Below, one piece after another: positions 17,160 through 23,704 of a stretch of DNA of 61,031 nt. The DNA lies in the NCBI GenBank assembly GCA_017442825.1, contig JAFRYZ010000020.1:1-61031 (forward strand), in the 5' to 3' direction. Positions within the stretch are counted from its first letter, which is position 1. Each line of letters opens with the position of its first letter. The stretch comes from Prevotella sp. (GTDB lineage Bacteria; Bacteroidota; Bacteroidia; Bacteroidales; Bacteroidaceae). The notes below the pieces were generated by a model that saw only the letters and a program-made list of their open reading frames with translations, made no database searches and was not told where the DNA came from. Position numbers and translations under genes: made by a program.

Positions 17160-17975
17160 TTATTGTTCTAATGCTTGATAGAGTTGGTTAATGGCTTCCT
17201 CGGCGTCACCCGTTTCACGGAGGAGCGTGACAAACTTGGAACCGATGATGGCACCAGCGGCGTTAGCCTGTGCACTCTCCAATGTTTGTTTGTTGGAGAT
17301 GCCGAAGCCTATCATGCGTGGATTCTTCAGGTTCATGTCGTTGATACGGCGGAAATATTCCAGTTTTGCATCGCCGAAACTGCTTTGTGCCCCTGTAATA
17401 CTGGCACTCGACACCATATAGATGAAACCGTCGGTATGTTCATCGATGAAACGGATGCGCTCTGCCGAAGTCTCAGGGGTAATCATCATGATGACACGCA
17501 GGTCGTAGCGGTCGGCAATAGGCTTTACCTTTTCTATATAGTCTTGGAACGGCAGGTCGGGAATGATGACGCCGGAGATGCCGGCATCGACACACGAACG
17601 GAAGAACGGGTCGAAACCATAGTGCATGACGATATTCAGATAGCCCATCCAAACCAAAGGGATGGTGACTTCGTCCTTGATTTCCTTCAACTGGCTGAAG
17701 AGAATATCCGTAGTCATTCCGTTCTTCAGTGACATGGTGCCGGCACTCTGGATGACGGGACCATCTGCCAACGGGTCACTAAAGGGCATGCCGACCTCTA
17801 TCATGTCGATGCCACGACGCTGCAAGGTCTTGATGACATGGCCCGTATCTTCCAACGTGGGACAGCCGGCACAAAAATATAATGACAACAGTTTCCTGCC
17901 TGTCTGCTGTTGTTCTGCAAACAACTGATTGATTTTATTCATCTTTTTTTCAGGTTTAGTGTTTTGTGTATTCAT
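17160..17975 (-). CDS. trpA: tryptophan synthase alpha chain
   Basis: Cleaves indole-3-glycerol phosphate to indole and GAP. The catalytic Glu is in MIEVGMPFSDPLADGP, and the second catalytic Asp corresponds to FSDP. The TIM-barrel signature GVIIPDLPFQ and the C-terminal phosphate-binding GFGISNKQT are present. It is 271 aa from 17975. An alternative ATG 11 codons later (MNKINQLFAEQQ) matches the usual N-terminus better and cannot be excluded. It starts 2 nt after the trpF stop. Confidence 0.96.
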   Translation of the reverse strand: MNTQNTKPEKKMNKINQLFAEQQQTGRKLLSLYFCAGCPTLEDTGHVIKTLQRRGIDMIEVGMPFSDPLADGPVIQSAGTMSLKNGMTTDILFSQLKEIKDEVTIPLVWMGYLNIVMHYGFDPFFRSCVDAGISGVIIPDLPFQDYIEKVKPIADRYDLRVIMMITPETSAERIRFIDEHTDGFIYMVSSASITGAQSSFGDAKLEYFRRINDMNLKNPRMIGFGISNKQTLESAQANAAGAIIGSKFVTLLRETGDAEEAINQLYQALEQ

Positions 17976-17977
17976 GT

Positions 17978-18643
17978 TTATCCCCTCAGCTCATTCACGA
18001 ACGAACGAAGCTGTTCTACGTCTTTAACTGCAGGGGCCGTTTCGAATCGGGAGTTCAGGTCTATGCCCAACATCTTGGGATGGTGGAACGATTTTACACG
18101 TGCCACATCATCAGGACCGATGCCACCACTCAAGAGGAAAGGAACGTCACCGTCGTAGTCTTCCAGAATGCTCCAGTCGAACTGCTTGCCACTACCACCG
18201 ACCAACGGAGTCTTGGTGTCGAACAAGAAATAATCAACATGACCCACATAATCCTGATAACGCTTCAAGTCTTCTTCTGAAGCGATACTCAACGCTTTCA
18301 TGATCTGAATGCCAGGATGGATATCGGGGTCGAGGGTGCGACGGAGATTGTCTATCATCACCGGACTCTCAGAACCATGCAGCTGGACAATGTCAAGTTC
18401 ATAGTTCACCACTCGCGTGACAATGTTCTGCGGCATATCATCTACGAACACGCCTACGCGCTTCGGCAATGTTTCTAATTCCTGCAGGGAAGAATAGTCG
18501 GGAATAATGCCAGCACGACTACTGATCTGTTGGACATAACGGGGACTATCCTGCCAGAAGATGAACCCCATCCAGTCGATATCCAACGCTTTCACTTCGC
18601 GAATGTTTTCGGCATCGCGCATGCCACATACTTTTATAATCAT
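17978..18643 (-). CDS. trpF: phosphoribosylanthranilate isomerase
   Basis: Amadori rearrangement of PRA to CdRP. The N-terminal IIKVCGMRDAENI holds the catalytic Cys. The Asp acid is in YFLFDTKTP, and GGSGKQFDW and LLSGGIGPDDV are phosphate-binding loops. The 221-aa single-domain form is separate from trpC. The spacer to trpC carries a TCGGATTACTCGGATGATTC-type repeat. Confidence 0.96.
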   Translation of the reverse strand: MIIKVCGMRDAENIREVKALDIDWMGFIFWQDSPRYVQQISSRAGIIPDYSSLQELETLPKRVGVFVDDMPQNIVTRVVNYELDIVQLHGSESPVMIDNLRRTLDPDIHPGIQIMKALSIASEEDLKRYQDYVGHVDYFLFDTKTPLVGGSGKQFDWSILEDYDGDVPFLLSGGIGPDDVARVKSFHHPKMLGIDLNSRFETAPAVKDVEQLRSFVNELRG

Positions 18644-18654
18644 ATTGATGGTTT

Positions 18655-18706
18655 TATCGGATTACTCGGATGATTCGGATTACTCAGATTTTTCAGATTT
18701 TTCATA
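18655..18706. repeat. TCGGATTAC short-period repeat in the trpC-trpF spacer
   Basis: Five to six 9-nt units (TCGGATTAC, TCGGATGAT, TCAGATTTT) fill the gap. They are the same repeat type as inside trpE and the 22.6-kb lipoprotein gene. Confidence 0.75.
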
Positions 18707-19499
18707 TCGCCTTGATAAACTCCTGCAGCGCCTCACCTGGATGGTCGGTCTTCATGAAGTTCTCTCCAATGAGGAAACCGCGGAAACCTGCTTTTCGTAA
18801 CAGCGACACTGTTTCGGGATGACTGATGCCACTCTCGCTGACCTTTACGGCATCTGCTGGCAGCTGAGCTGCCAAACGGAAAGAATTCTCGACATCTGTG
18901 ATAAAGGTGCCGAGGTTACGGTTATTGATACCGCACATATCGGGTTCCAGCTCTACATACTCCAACTCTGGTTCAGAATGCATCTCCAACAACACTTCCA
19001 ATCCAAGTTCATGAGCGGTGTGTATCAGCGACTTACATACGTCTTTCTCAAGATCAGCTGCAATCAGCAAGGAGGCAGAAGCACCACAGAGGCGGGCTTG
19101 GAAAAGTTGGTATTCGTCAATGACGAAGTTCTTATATAAGACGGGGATGGTGACGCCCGAATCTCGTGCTGTTTGGATAAATTCATCACTGCCACCAAAA
19201 TATTTTTCATCGGTAAGAATACTCAATGCTGCAGCACCATGCTGCTGGTAGGACAACGGTATCACCTCGGCTTTACCATCCTCCTTGATCCATCCCTTCG
19301 AAGGTGACTTGCGCTTAAATTCGGCAATGATGCCGCTGTCTGATTGCAACAAAGCACTGCGCATAGAAACCGGCGCCGACGCTTCGTCCATCATCTTTTC
19401 AACAACGGCATAAAGCTGGCGGGGCGGAACGAGCTGCTTGAACTGTTCCACTTCTACCTTCTTATGAGCTACGATTTCTTCTAATATGTCCATATTCAA
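18702..19499 (-). CDS. trpC: indole-3-glycerol phosphate synthase
   Basis: Ring closure of CdRP to InGP. The catalytic Lys-Glu region is IIAEFKRKSPSKGWI, with LTDEKYFGGS, PVLYKNFVIDEYQL and GINNRNLGTF as conserved beta-strand ends. ESGISHPETV and FLIGENFM close the barrel. It is 265 aa, monofunctional. The spacer from trpD carries CTATAG repeats. Confidence 0.97.
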   Translation of the reverse strand: MNMDILEEIVAHKKVEVEQFKQLVPPRQLYAVVEKMMDEASAPVSMRSALLQSDSGIIAEFKRKSPSKGWIKEDGKAEVIPLSYQQHGAAALSILTDEKYFGGSDEFIQTARDSGVTIPVLYKNFVIDEYQLFQARLCGASASLLIAADLEKDVCKSLIHTAHELGLEVLLEMHSEPELEYVELEPDMCGINNRNLGTFITDVENSFRLAAQLPADAVKVSESGISHPETVSLLRKAGFRGFLIGENFMKTDHPGEALQEFIKAI

Positions 19500-19500
19500 T

Positions 19501-19556
19501 TTCTTCTATAGGTTTCTATAGATTCTATAGTTTCTATAGGCTTCTATAGATTGCTA
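19501..19556. repeat. TTTCTATAG short-period repeat in the trpD-trpC spacer
   Basis: Five to six units of TTTCTATAG(G/A) occupy the spacer. CTATAG is palindromic, and no ORF or promoter is recognisable. Confidence 0.75.
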
Positions 19557-19562
19557 TAACTC

Positions 19563-20567
19563 CTACTGATTCAACTCCACAAACTTCTTGAACGTGGAAA
19601 GAGCTCGTCCGCTGTCAATACTCTCGCGGGCAATCTCCACACATTCCTCAATGCTTTTCTGTCCTTTTTCCAGCACCTGAATGCCGAAGGCTGCATTAGC
19701 CAGTACGATATTCTTCTGAGCTGGAAGAGCCGTATTCGCCAATACGTTGTCGAAGATGTCCTTCGCCTCCTGTTCGGTTGCACCGCCGACAAGTTCTTCC
19801 GGTTTGGCTATCTGGAAGCCCAGGTCCTGCGGTTTGAAGACGCGTTCGTAGTGGTTGGTCGTCACCTTGAAATCGCCTGTCAGTGAAATCTCATCATAAC
19901 CGTCCATGCTGTTCACGATACCATAGTCTATATTGATTTTCTGATAGACATGGTGGTAAAGTCGCATCTGGTCGAGATTGGCGACCCCCAGCAACTGACA
20001 TTTCGGTTGACTGGGATTGACCAGCGGTCCCAGCAGGTTGAAGATGGTGGGAAACTGCAATGCCTTTCGGATGGGACCGACGAACTTCATGGCCTTGGCA
20101 AAGAGTTGTGCATGCAGATAGACAATGCCCGCCTCGTTCAAACTGCGGTTCAACTGATCGACATCATCGGTGAACTTGACACCGTGATTGGCAATCACAT
20201 TCGATGCCCCACTGGTCGAAGTGGCGGCATAGTTGCCATGTTTGGCTACTTTGTAACCGGCACCGGCAATGACAAAGCATGCCGTGGTGGAGATGTTGAA
20301 CGTGTTCTTACGGTCGCCACCAGTACCGACAACGTCGATATAGCGGTCGCAATCCAATAGGGCGGGAACACCAGTCTCTAGGATACCGTCACGAAATCCC
20401 AGCAGTTCGTCAACGGTCACACCGCGCATCTGCAGACCTGTCAGCAGGGCGGTAATCTGTTCTTGCGGGAACTCACTCTTGGTGATGCCCACCAAAATCT
20501 CCTTCATCTCCTCACGAGTCAGTTCCTCGTGATTCAACATCCGGTTTAAAACATCCTTCATTGTCAT
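19563..20567 (-). CDS. trpD: anthranilate phosphoribosyltransferase
   Basis: Transfers phosphoribose from PRPP to anthranilate. The PRPP-binding loop is VGTGGDRKNTFNIST. KVAKHGNYAATSTSGASN is the conserved substrate region (canonical KHGNR has Tyr in place of Arg), and GPLVNPSQPK follows. It is 334 aa and the first structural gene of the operon. It is preceded by a leader of about 220 nt with a Trp-rich peptide and terminator. Confidence 0.96.
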   Translation of the reverse strand: MTMKDVLNRMLNHEELTREEMKEILVGITKSEFPQEQITALLTGLQMRGVTVDELLGFRDGILETGVPALLDCDRYIDVVGTGGDRKNTFNISTTACFVIAGAGYKVAKHGNYAATSTSGASNVIANHGVKFTDDVDQLNRSLNEAGIVYLHAQLFAKAMKFVGPIRKALQFPTIFNLLGPLVNPSQPKCQLLGVANLDQMRLYHHVYQKINIDYGIVNSMDGYDEISLTGDFKVTTNHYERVFKPQDLGFQIAKPEELVGGATEQEAKDIFDNVLANTALPAQKNIVLANAAFGIQVLEKGQKSIEECVEIARESIDSGRALSTFKKFVELNQ

Positions 20568-20640
20568 AGTCTTCGTATTTATGTGTCTTGTCTGTAAACT
20601 ACCCCTGCCGTAACAGGGAACTGATTCTTTCTTTACCTAT

Positions 20641-20676
20641 GAAAAAGAGGCCTGTCGTAAGAACGGCAGGCCTCTT
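20641..20676 (-). terminator. trp attenuator hairpin
   Basis: The minus-strand RNA folds into a 14-pair stem with a single C-A mismatch (20663-20676 with 20645-20658; arm AAGAGGCCUGCCGU), a 4-nt loop and then UUUUUC. It lies 45 nt beyond the leader-peptide stop and 73 nt before the trpD ATG, so it would end transcription before the operon. Confidence 0.88.
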
Positions 20677-20720
20677 GTGTATTGGGTGTATCCACACGGC
20701 AACGTTGCTCACGACTTTTA

Positions 20721-20768
20721 TCATCTTGAGAAACGCCACCACCAATTTGCAGATACGACTACTTTCAT
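20721..20768 (-). CDS. trpL: trp operon leader peptide (15 aa)
   Basis: The sequence is ATG-AAA-GTA to TGA, translating to MKVVVSANWWWRFSR. Three adjacent TGG codons in a 15-codon frame lie between the operon promoter and a terminator hairpin. This is the classic architecture of ribosome-mediated attenuation: with charged tRNA-Trp scarce the ribosome would stall at the WWW codons and favour an antiterminator fold. An AT-rich upstream region (AATAAAAGT) replaces a Shine-Dalgarno sequence, as usual in this phylum. I could not resolve a single convincing antiterminator pairing by eye. Confidence 0.85.
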   Translation of the reverse strand: MKVVVSANWWWRFSR

Positions 20769-20797
20769 ACTTTTATTGTTTTGTCATTTATTGACTG

Positions 20798-20828
20798 CAA
20801 AAGTACATCAATTATTTGAATCTGCAAA
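20798..20828 (-). promoter_or_regulatory. trp operon promoter (TACTTTTG at 20798-20805, TTTG at 20825-20828)
   Basis: Both boxes are on the minus strand with a 19-bp spacer. The inferred start is near 20790, about 22 nt before the leader peptide ATG. Confidence 0.85.
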
Positions 20829-20983
20829 CTTTTCGATACTTTTTCTACACTTTTCTTTTCCAAATTGTATAAAAGCAGCATATTCCTTGCATTTACGACT
20901 CGAAAAATATTTTCAACATTTATATAATAAAGACTATCGCATTTGCGTTAATACGATAGAATCATTTAAACAACAATCAGCCT

Positions 20984-21109
20984 ATGAAGTATTTTACCCC
21001 TGAAGAAATTCAACCGTCTGAAAGGACATTAAACATCATCCGCCAGGTCGCCTATTCCTACAGACCTGTTGATAAGGACGGACAACTGCAGTCTATCTTC
21101 GTGAATTGA
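20984..21109 (+). CDS. small conserved-looking protein (41 aa)
   Basis: A frame from ATG 20984 to TGA 21109 gives MKYFTPEEIQPSERTLNIIR then QVAYSYRPV...SIFVN. The N-terminal (F)TxEEIQPSERTLNIIRQ pattern resembles a short Bacteroidales protein that I recall near rpe/comEC/sigma-factor genes; this is memory, not a search result. It has no signal peptide. It lies 35 nt upstream of rpe and is probably co-transcribed. Function unknown. Confidence 0.6.
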   Translation: MKYFTPEEIQPSERTLNIIRQVAYSYRPVDKDGQLQSIFVN

Positions 21110-21144
21110 CCGCTGAGAACAACATCAAGACTTCACGCGAATCG

Positions 21145-21813
21145 ATGAAGACTATTCTGATTTCTCCTTCGTTGCTTGCTGCCGATTTCCTTCACTTGGA
21201 AAAGGAAGTGGAAATGATCAACCGCAGCAATGCCGACTGGCTCCATCTGGATGTCATGGATGGCGTCTTTGTACCGAACATCTCATTCGGATTTTCGGTT
21301 TTAGATGCTGTTGCCAAAGTGTGCAAGAAACCGCTTGACGTGCACTACATGATTCAGCACCCTGAGAAGTTCGTCCAACGGACGGCTAGAATTGGTGCAA
21401 TGATGATGAATGTGCATTATGAAGCTTGCACCCACCTGCACCGGACTGTTCAAGAGATTCACCAGTCGGGTATGAAAGCCGGTGTCACGCTGAATCCCAC
21501 TACGCCCGTCTGCGTGCTGGAAGATATTATAAAAGAGGTGGACATGGTGCTGTTGATGAGTGTGAACCCAGGTTTCGGAGGACAGCCATTCATCGAAAAC
21601 ACCATTGACAAAGTGCGTCGCTTGCGTGATATGATTGACAAAAACGGCAGTAAGGCACTCATTGAGGTCGATGGAGGCGTACAAGAAGAAACGGCTCCGC
21701 GATTGGTCGAAGCCGGTGTCGATGTATTGGTCAGTGGCAGTTATGTGTTCAAATCCAAGGACCCGTTAAAAACCATTGATGAACTGAAGGCTCTGCCGTT
21801 CGACAGAGCCTAA
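21145..21813 (+). CDS. rpe: ribulose-phosphate 3-epimerase
   Basis: Interconverts Ru5P and Xu5P in the pentose phosphate pathway. The TIM-barrel signature is ISPSLLAADFLHLEKEVEMI, then WLHLDVMDGVFVPNISFG (metal His/Asp), LMSVNPGFGGQPFI and VDGGVQEETA with the catalytic Asp. The start at 21145 (MKTILISPSLL) gives 222 aa, the family length; the in-frame sequence before it overlaps the small upstream ORF. A GGCTCTG/CAGAGCC stem (21789-21795 with 21804-21810) lies at the stop. Confidence 0.96.
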   Translation: MKTILISPSLLAADFLHLEKEVEMINRSNADWLHLDVMDGVFVPNISFGFSVLDAVAKVCKKPLDVHYMIQHPEKFVQRTARIGAMMMNVHYEACTHLHRTVQEIHQSGMKAGVTLNPTTPVCVLEDIIKEVDMVLLMSVNPGFGGQPFIENTIDKVRRLRDMIDKNGSKALIEVDGGVQEETAPRLVEAGVDVLVSGSYVFKSKDPLKTIDELKALPFDRA

Positions 21814-21851
21814 TCCTTCTCGGTCAGCGCTCACAAGAGGCTAACCCGTTT

Positions 21852-22451
21852 CTAAGCCAGTTGCAATTGAATGTTGTGCTCCTTTGCCATGCGACGCAGG
21901 TTCAGGAGTGCATAGCGCATACGTCCTAACGACGTATTGATGCTGACGCCTGTCGTCTCGGCTATCTCTTTGAATGACAGTTCCTGATAGAAACGCATAT
22001 AGACAACCTCACGCTGCGGAGCGGGAAGCTGATTCATCATCTTTCTGACATCAGCAAGAATTTGCGTGTTGACAAACTGAGCCTCGATACTGCCATCCAA
22101 CAAGTCATCTTTTCTTCCAACATTCGACAAGTCGTTTTCTTTCGGAGCCTCAACAATCTTGTCCATGCGCTGCTCGCGATACCAGTCCATGATGACATTA
22201 TGGGCAATACGCATCACCCATGCACCAAACTTACCGGTTGGAGAATACTTACCCTGTTGCAGACGGGTAACGACTTTCACGAATGTCTCTTGGAAAATGT
22301 CATCGGCGGTATCACGGTCGTGCACCACAAACAAGATGTAAGCAAACAACTTTGATTGATTACGTGACAACAGTACGTCGAAAGCCCGGTTGTTTCCGTT
22401 TACATATGACATGGCCAACTGTTCATCGGTCATCTCGTTCAGATTCTTCAT
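21852..22451 (-). CDS. ECF-type RNA polymerase sigma factor
   Basis: A 199-aa sigma-70 family protein without regions 1 and 3. Region 2 is LFAYILFVVHDRDTADDIFQETFVKVV followed by FGAWVMRIAHNVIMDWYREQR. Region 4 is LPAPQREVVYMRFYQELSFKEIAETTGVSINTSLGRMRYAL, a helix-turn-helix. No anti-sigma gene is adjacent, so it may be a free-standing housekeeping-like ECF factor as in other Bacteroidales. It has its own promoter. Confidence 0.93.
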   Translation of the reverse strand: MKNLNEMTDEQLAMSYVNGNNRAFDVLLSRNQSKLFAYILFVVHDRDTADDIFQETFVKVVTRLQQGKYSPTGKFGAWVMRIAHNVIMDWYREQRMDKIVEAPKENDLSNVGRKDDLLDGSIEAQFVNTQILADVRKMMNQLPAPQREVVYMRFYQELSFKEIAETTGVSINTSLGRMRYALLNLRRMAKEHNIQLQLA

Positions 22452-22545
22452 TCCTTAAATTCTTATTGTTCTTTAAGTAATGTTGTTCCGATAGGCTTTC
22501 TGTTAATTTAGTTATTTAAATGTACTATTTTATCAAAATCGGCTG

Positions 22546-22577
22546 CAAATATAAAGACTTTTGTACTTTCACGCAAA
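22546..22577 (-). promoter_or_regulatory. sigma-factor gene promoter (TATATTTG at 22546-22553, TTTG at 22574-22577)
   Basis: Minus-strand boxes with a 20-bp spacer. The leader is about 90 nt. Confidence 0.75.
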
Positions 22578-22648
22578 TTTTTTACGCACAAATTCAAGGT
22601 TTTGTACCATTTTTCTATTTCTTTGAGAAGATTTTCAGGTCAAAAGTT

Positions 22649-23344
22649 CTATTTAAATTGTATATCAGAAACATCAACTAACGTCAACATATTGATATGT
22701 TTTTCCCGGTAGCCGAAGGCACTTATTTTATGTTGGTATAAAGTTTGAACATCCTTTTCATCAAACAATTTTCTATTTTTTGTTCCCTTTTTTGCCTCCA
22801 ATCCCATCATTTTGTTAACATCCTTTTCATTGGGATCGTCGGCTAAAAGAATATAAGTATAATCAGAAAAGTCGGCCTTCAGTTTTGCATAGCTCTTATC
22901 TTTTTTGCATGTACCAACAATGTAACCTTCTACATACACACCGTATGAAATATTCAATGTCAAGAAATCACTTACTGAGAGAACTTTATCTTTATACTCA
23001 CCATCTTGCGGTTCACCTTCGATATTAGGCTCCTCATACGGTGTCGTTCGGTCATCCAAAGAGGTATCATCTTCCCCATCATCGCCTGAAGAATCGGAGC
23101 CGTCGGAAGAATCGGAGTTATCAGAGTCATCAGAGTTATCAGAATTATCAGAATCATCAGAATCATCAGACTTATCAGAATCATCTGATTTTTCGGAATC
23201 ATCTGAAGGATTGGTCGGTTCATCGTCATCCACAACCACCGTAGAGGGTTGTGACGACGCCACTTCGTCAAACTGTCCTTTCTCGCACGATAAAAAGGCG
23301 ACAACCAGTGACAACAGGAAAAAGGTAGATATGATTCGTTTCAT
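22649..23344 (-). CDS. lipoprotein with Ser-Asp repeat linker and OB-like (DUF6359-like) C-terminus
   Basis: A 231-aa lipoprotein. The signal MKRIISTFFLLSLVVAFLSC has Cys as the lipidated residue. Residues about 45-95 are a low-complexity SDDSDKSDDSDN-type linker written by tandem TCAGA(n)TCATC repeats. The C-terminal domain (about 115-231) reads VSDFLTLNISYGVYVEGYIVG, then YILLADDPNE and ISAFGYREKHINMLTLVDV. This resembles the OB-fold-like DUF6359 domain seen in Bacteroidales surface lipoproteins. The role is unknown. It is divergent from the GH28-GH105 gene. Confidence 0.75.
   Translation of the reverse strand: MKRIISTFFLLSLVVAFLSCEKGQFDEVASSQPSTVVVDDDEPTNPSDDSEKSDDSDKSDDSDDSDNSDNSDDSDNSDSSDGSDSSGDDGEDDTSLDDRTTPYEEPNIEGEPQDGEYKDKVLSVSDFLTLNISYGVYVEGYIVGTCKKDKSYAKLKADFSDYTYILLADDPNEKDVNKMMGLEAKKGTKNRKLFDEKDVQTLYQHKISAFGYREKHINMLTLVDVSDIQFK
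23062..23220 (-). repeat. TC(A/G)GA 9-nt periodic repeat encoding the Ser-Asp linker
   Basis: About fifteen imperfect 9-nt units (for example CAGAATCAT, CAGAGTTAT). The length should be slippage-prone; because the period is a multiple of 3 the frame survives. Confidence 0.85.
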
Positions 23345-23375
23345 AAAGCATGTAAGGTTTTCGTAAATACAAGGG

Positions 23376-23383
23376 CAAAGGTA
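23376..23383 (-). promoter_or_regulatory. -7 box TACCTTTG of the lipoprotein gene
   Basis: Minus-strand match, 32 nt before the ATG. No clear -33 box. Confidence 0.65.
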
Positions 23384-23446
23384 CGAGAAAAAAGGAGAAT
23401 AAACAAGAATAAAAGAGAAAAATCAAGAAAAAAGATAAAAAAAATA

Positions 23447-23619
23447 GAGGTTGGTGCAGGATGCTACCAACCTCGAGGGAAGATTTCGACAATCTCGAAA
23501 TCGCTAAAAACATGCCGCAAATATAGACCTTTTAACTGAATGCTCCAAATTTTTGGGATGGAAAATCATTTTTTTAACATATTAGAAAAAAAGGAATCCA
23601 CTATTTTGTCGTACCTTTG
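23447..23619 (+). promoter_or_regulatory. GH28-GH105 upstream region: two hairpins and -7 box TACCTTTG
   Basis: The 360-nt spacer between divergent genes holds GAGGTTGGT/ACCAACCTC (23447-23455 with 23466-23474), GATTTCGA/TCGAAATC (23482-23489 with 23495-23502) and the -7 box at 23612-23619. The hairpins precede the promoter, so they are better viewed as possible operator palindromes than as leader structures. The rest of the spacer is AT-rich and featureless. Confidence 0.5.
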
Positions 23620-23704
23620 CACACTGATTAAAGTATGATTTCAATAGCTAAGAATCACTAGTATCCAGGACTAGAAAATCTATCATTCAAAACAAATACA
23701 AATC

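Noticed and set aside
22649-23344. Ser-Asp repeat protein as an MSCRAMM-like adhesin
   Set aside because: The Ser-Asp stretch is a short linker created by a DNA repeat that also occurs in trpE and intergenic DNA. No adhesin or anchor domains are present.
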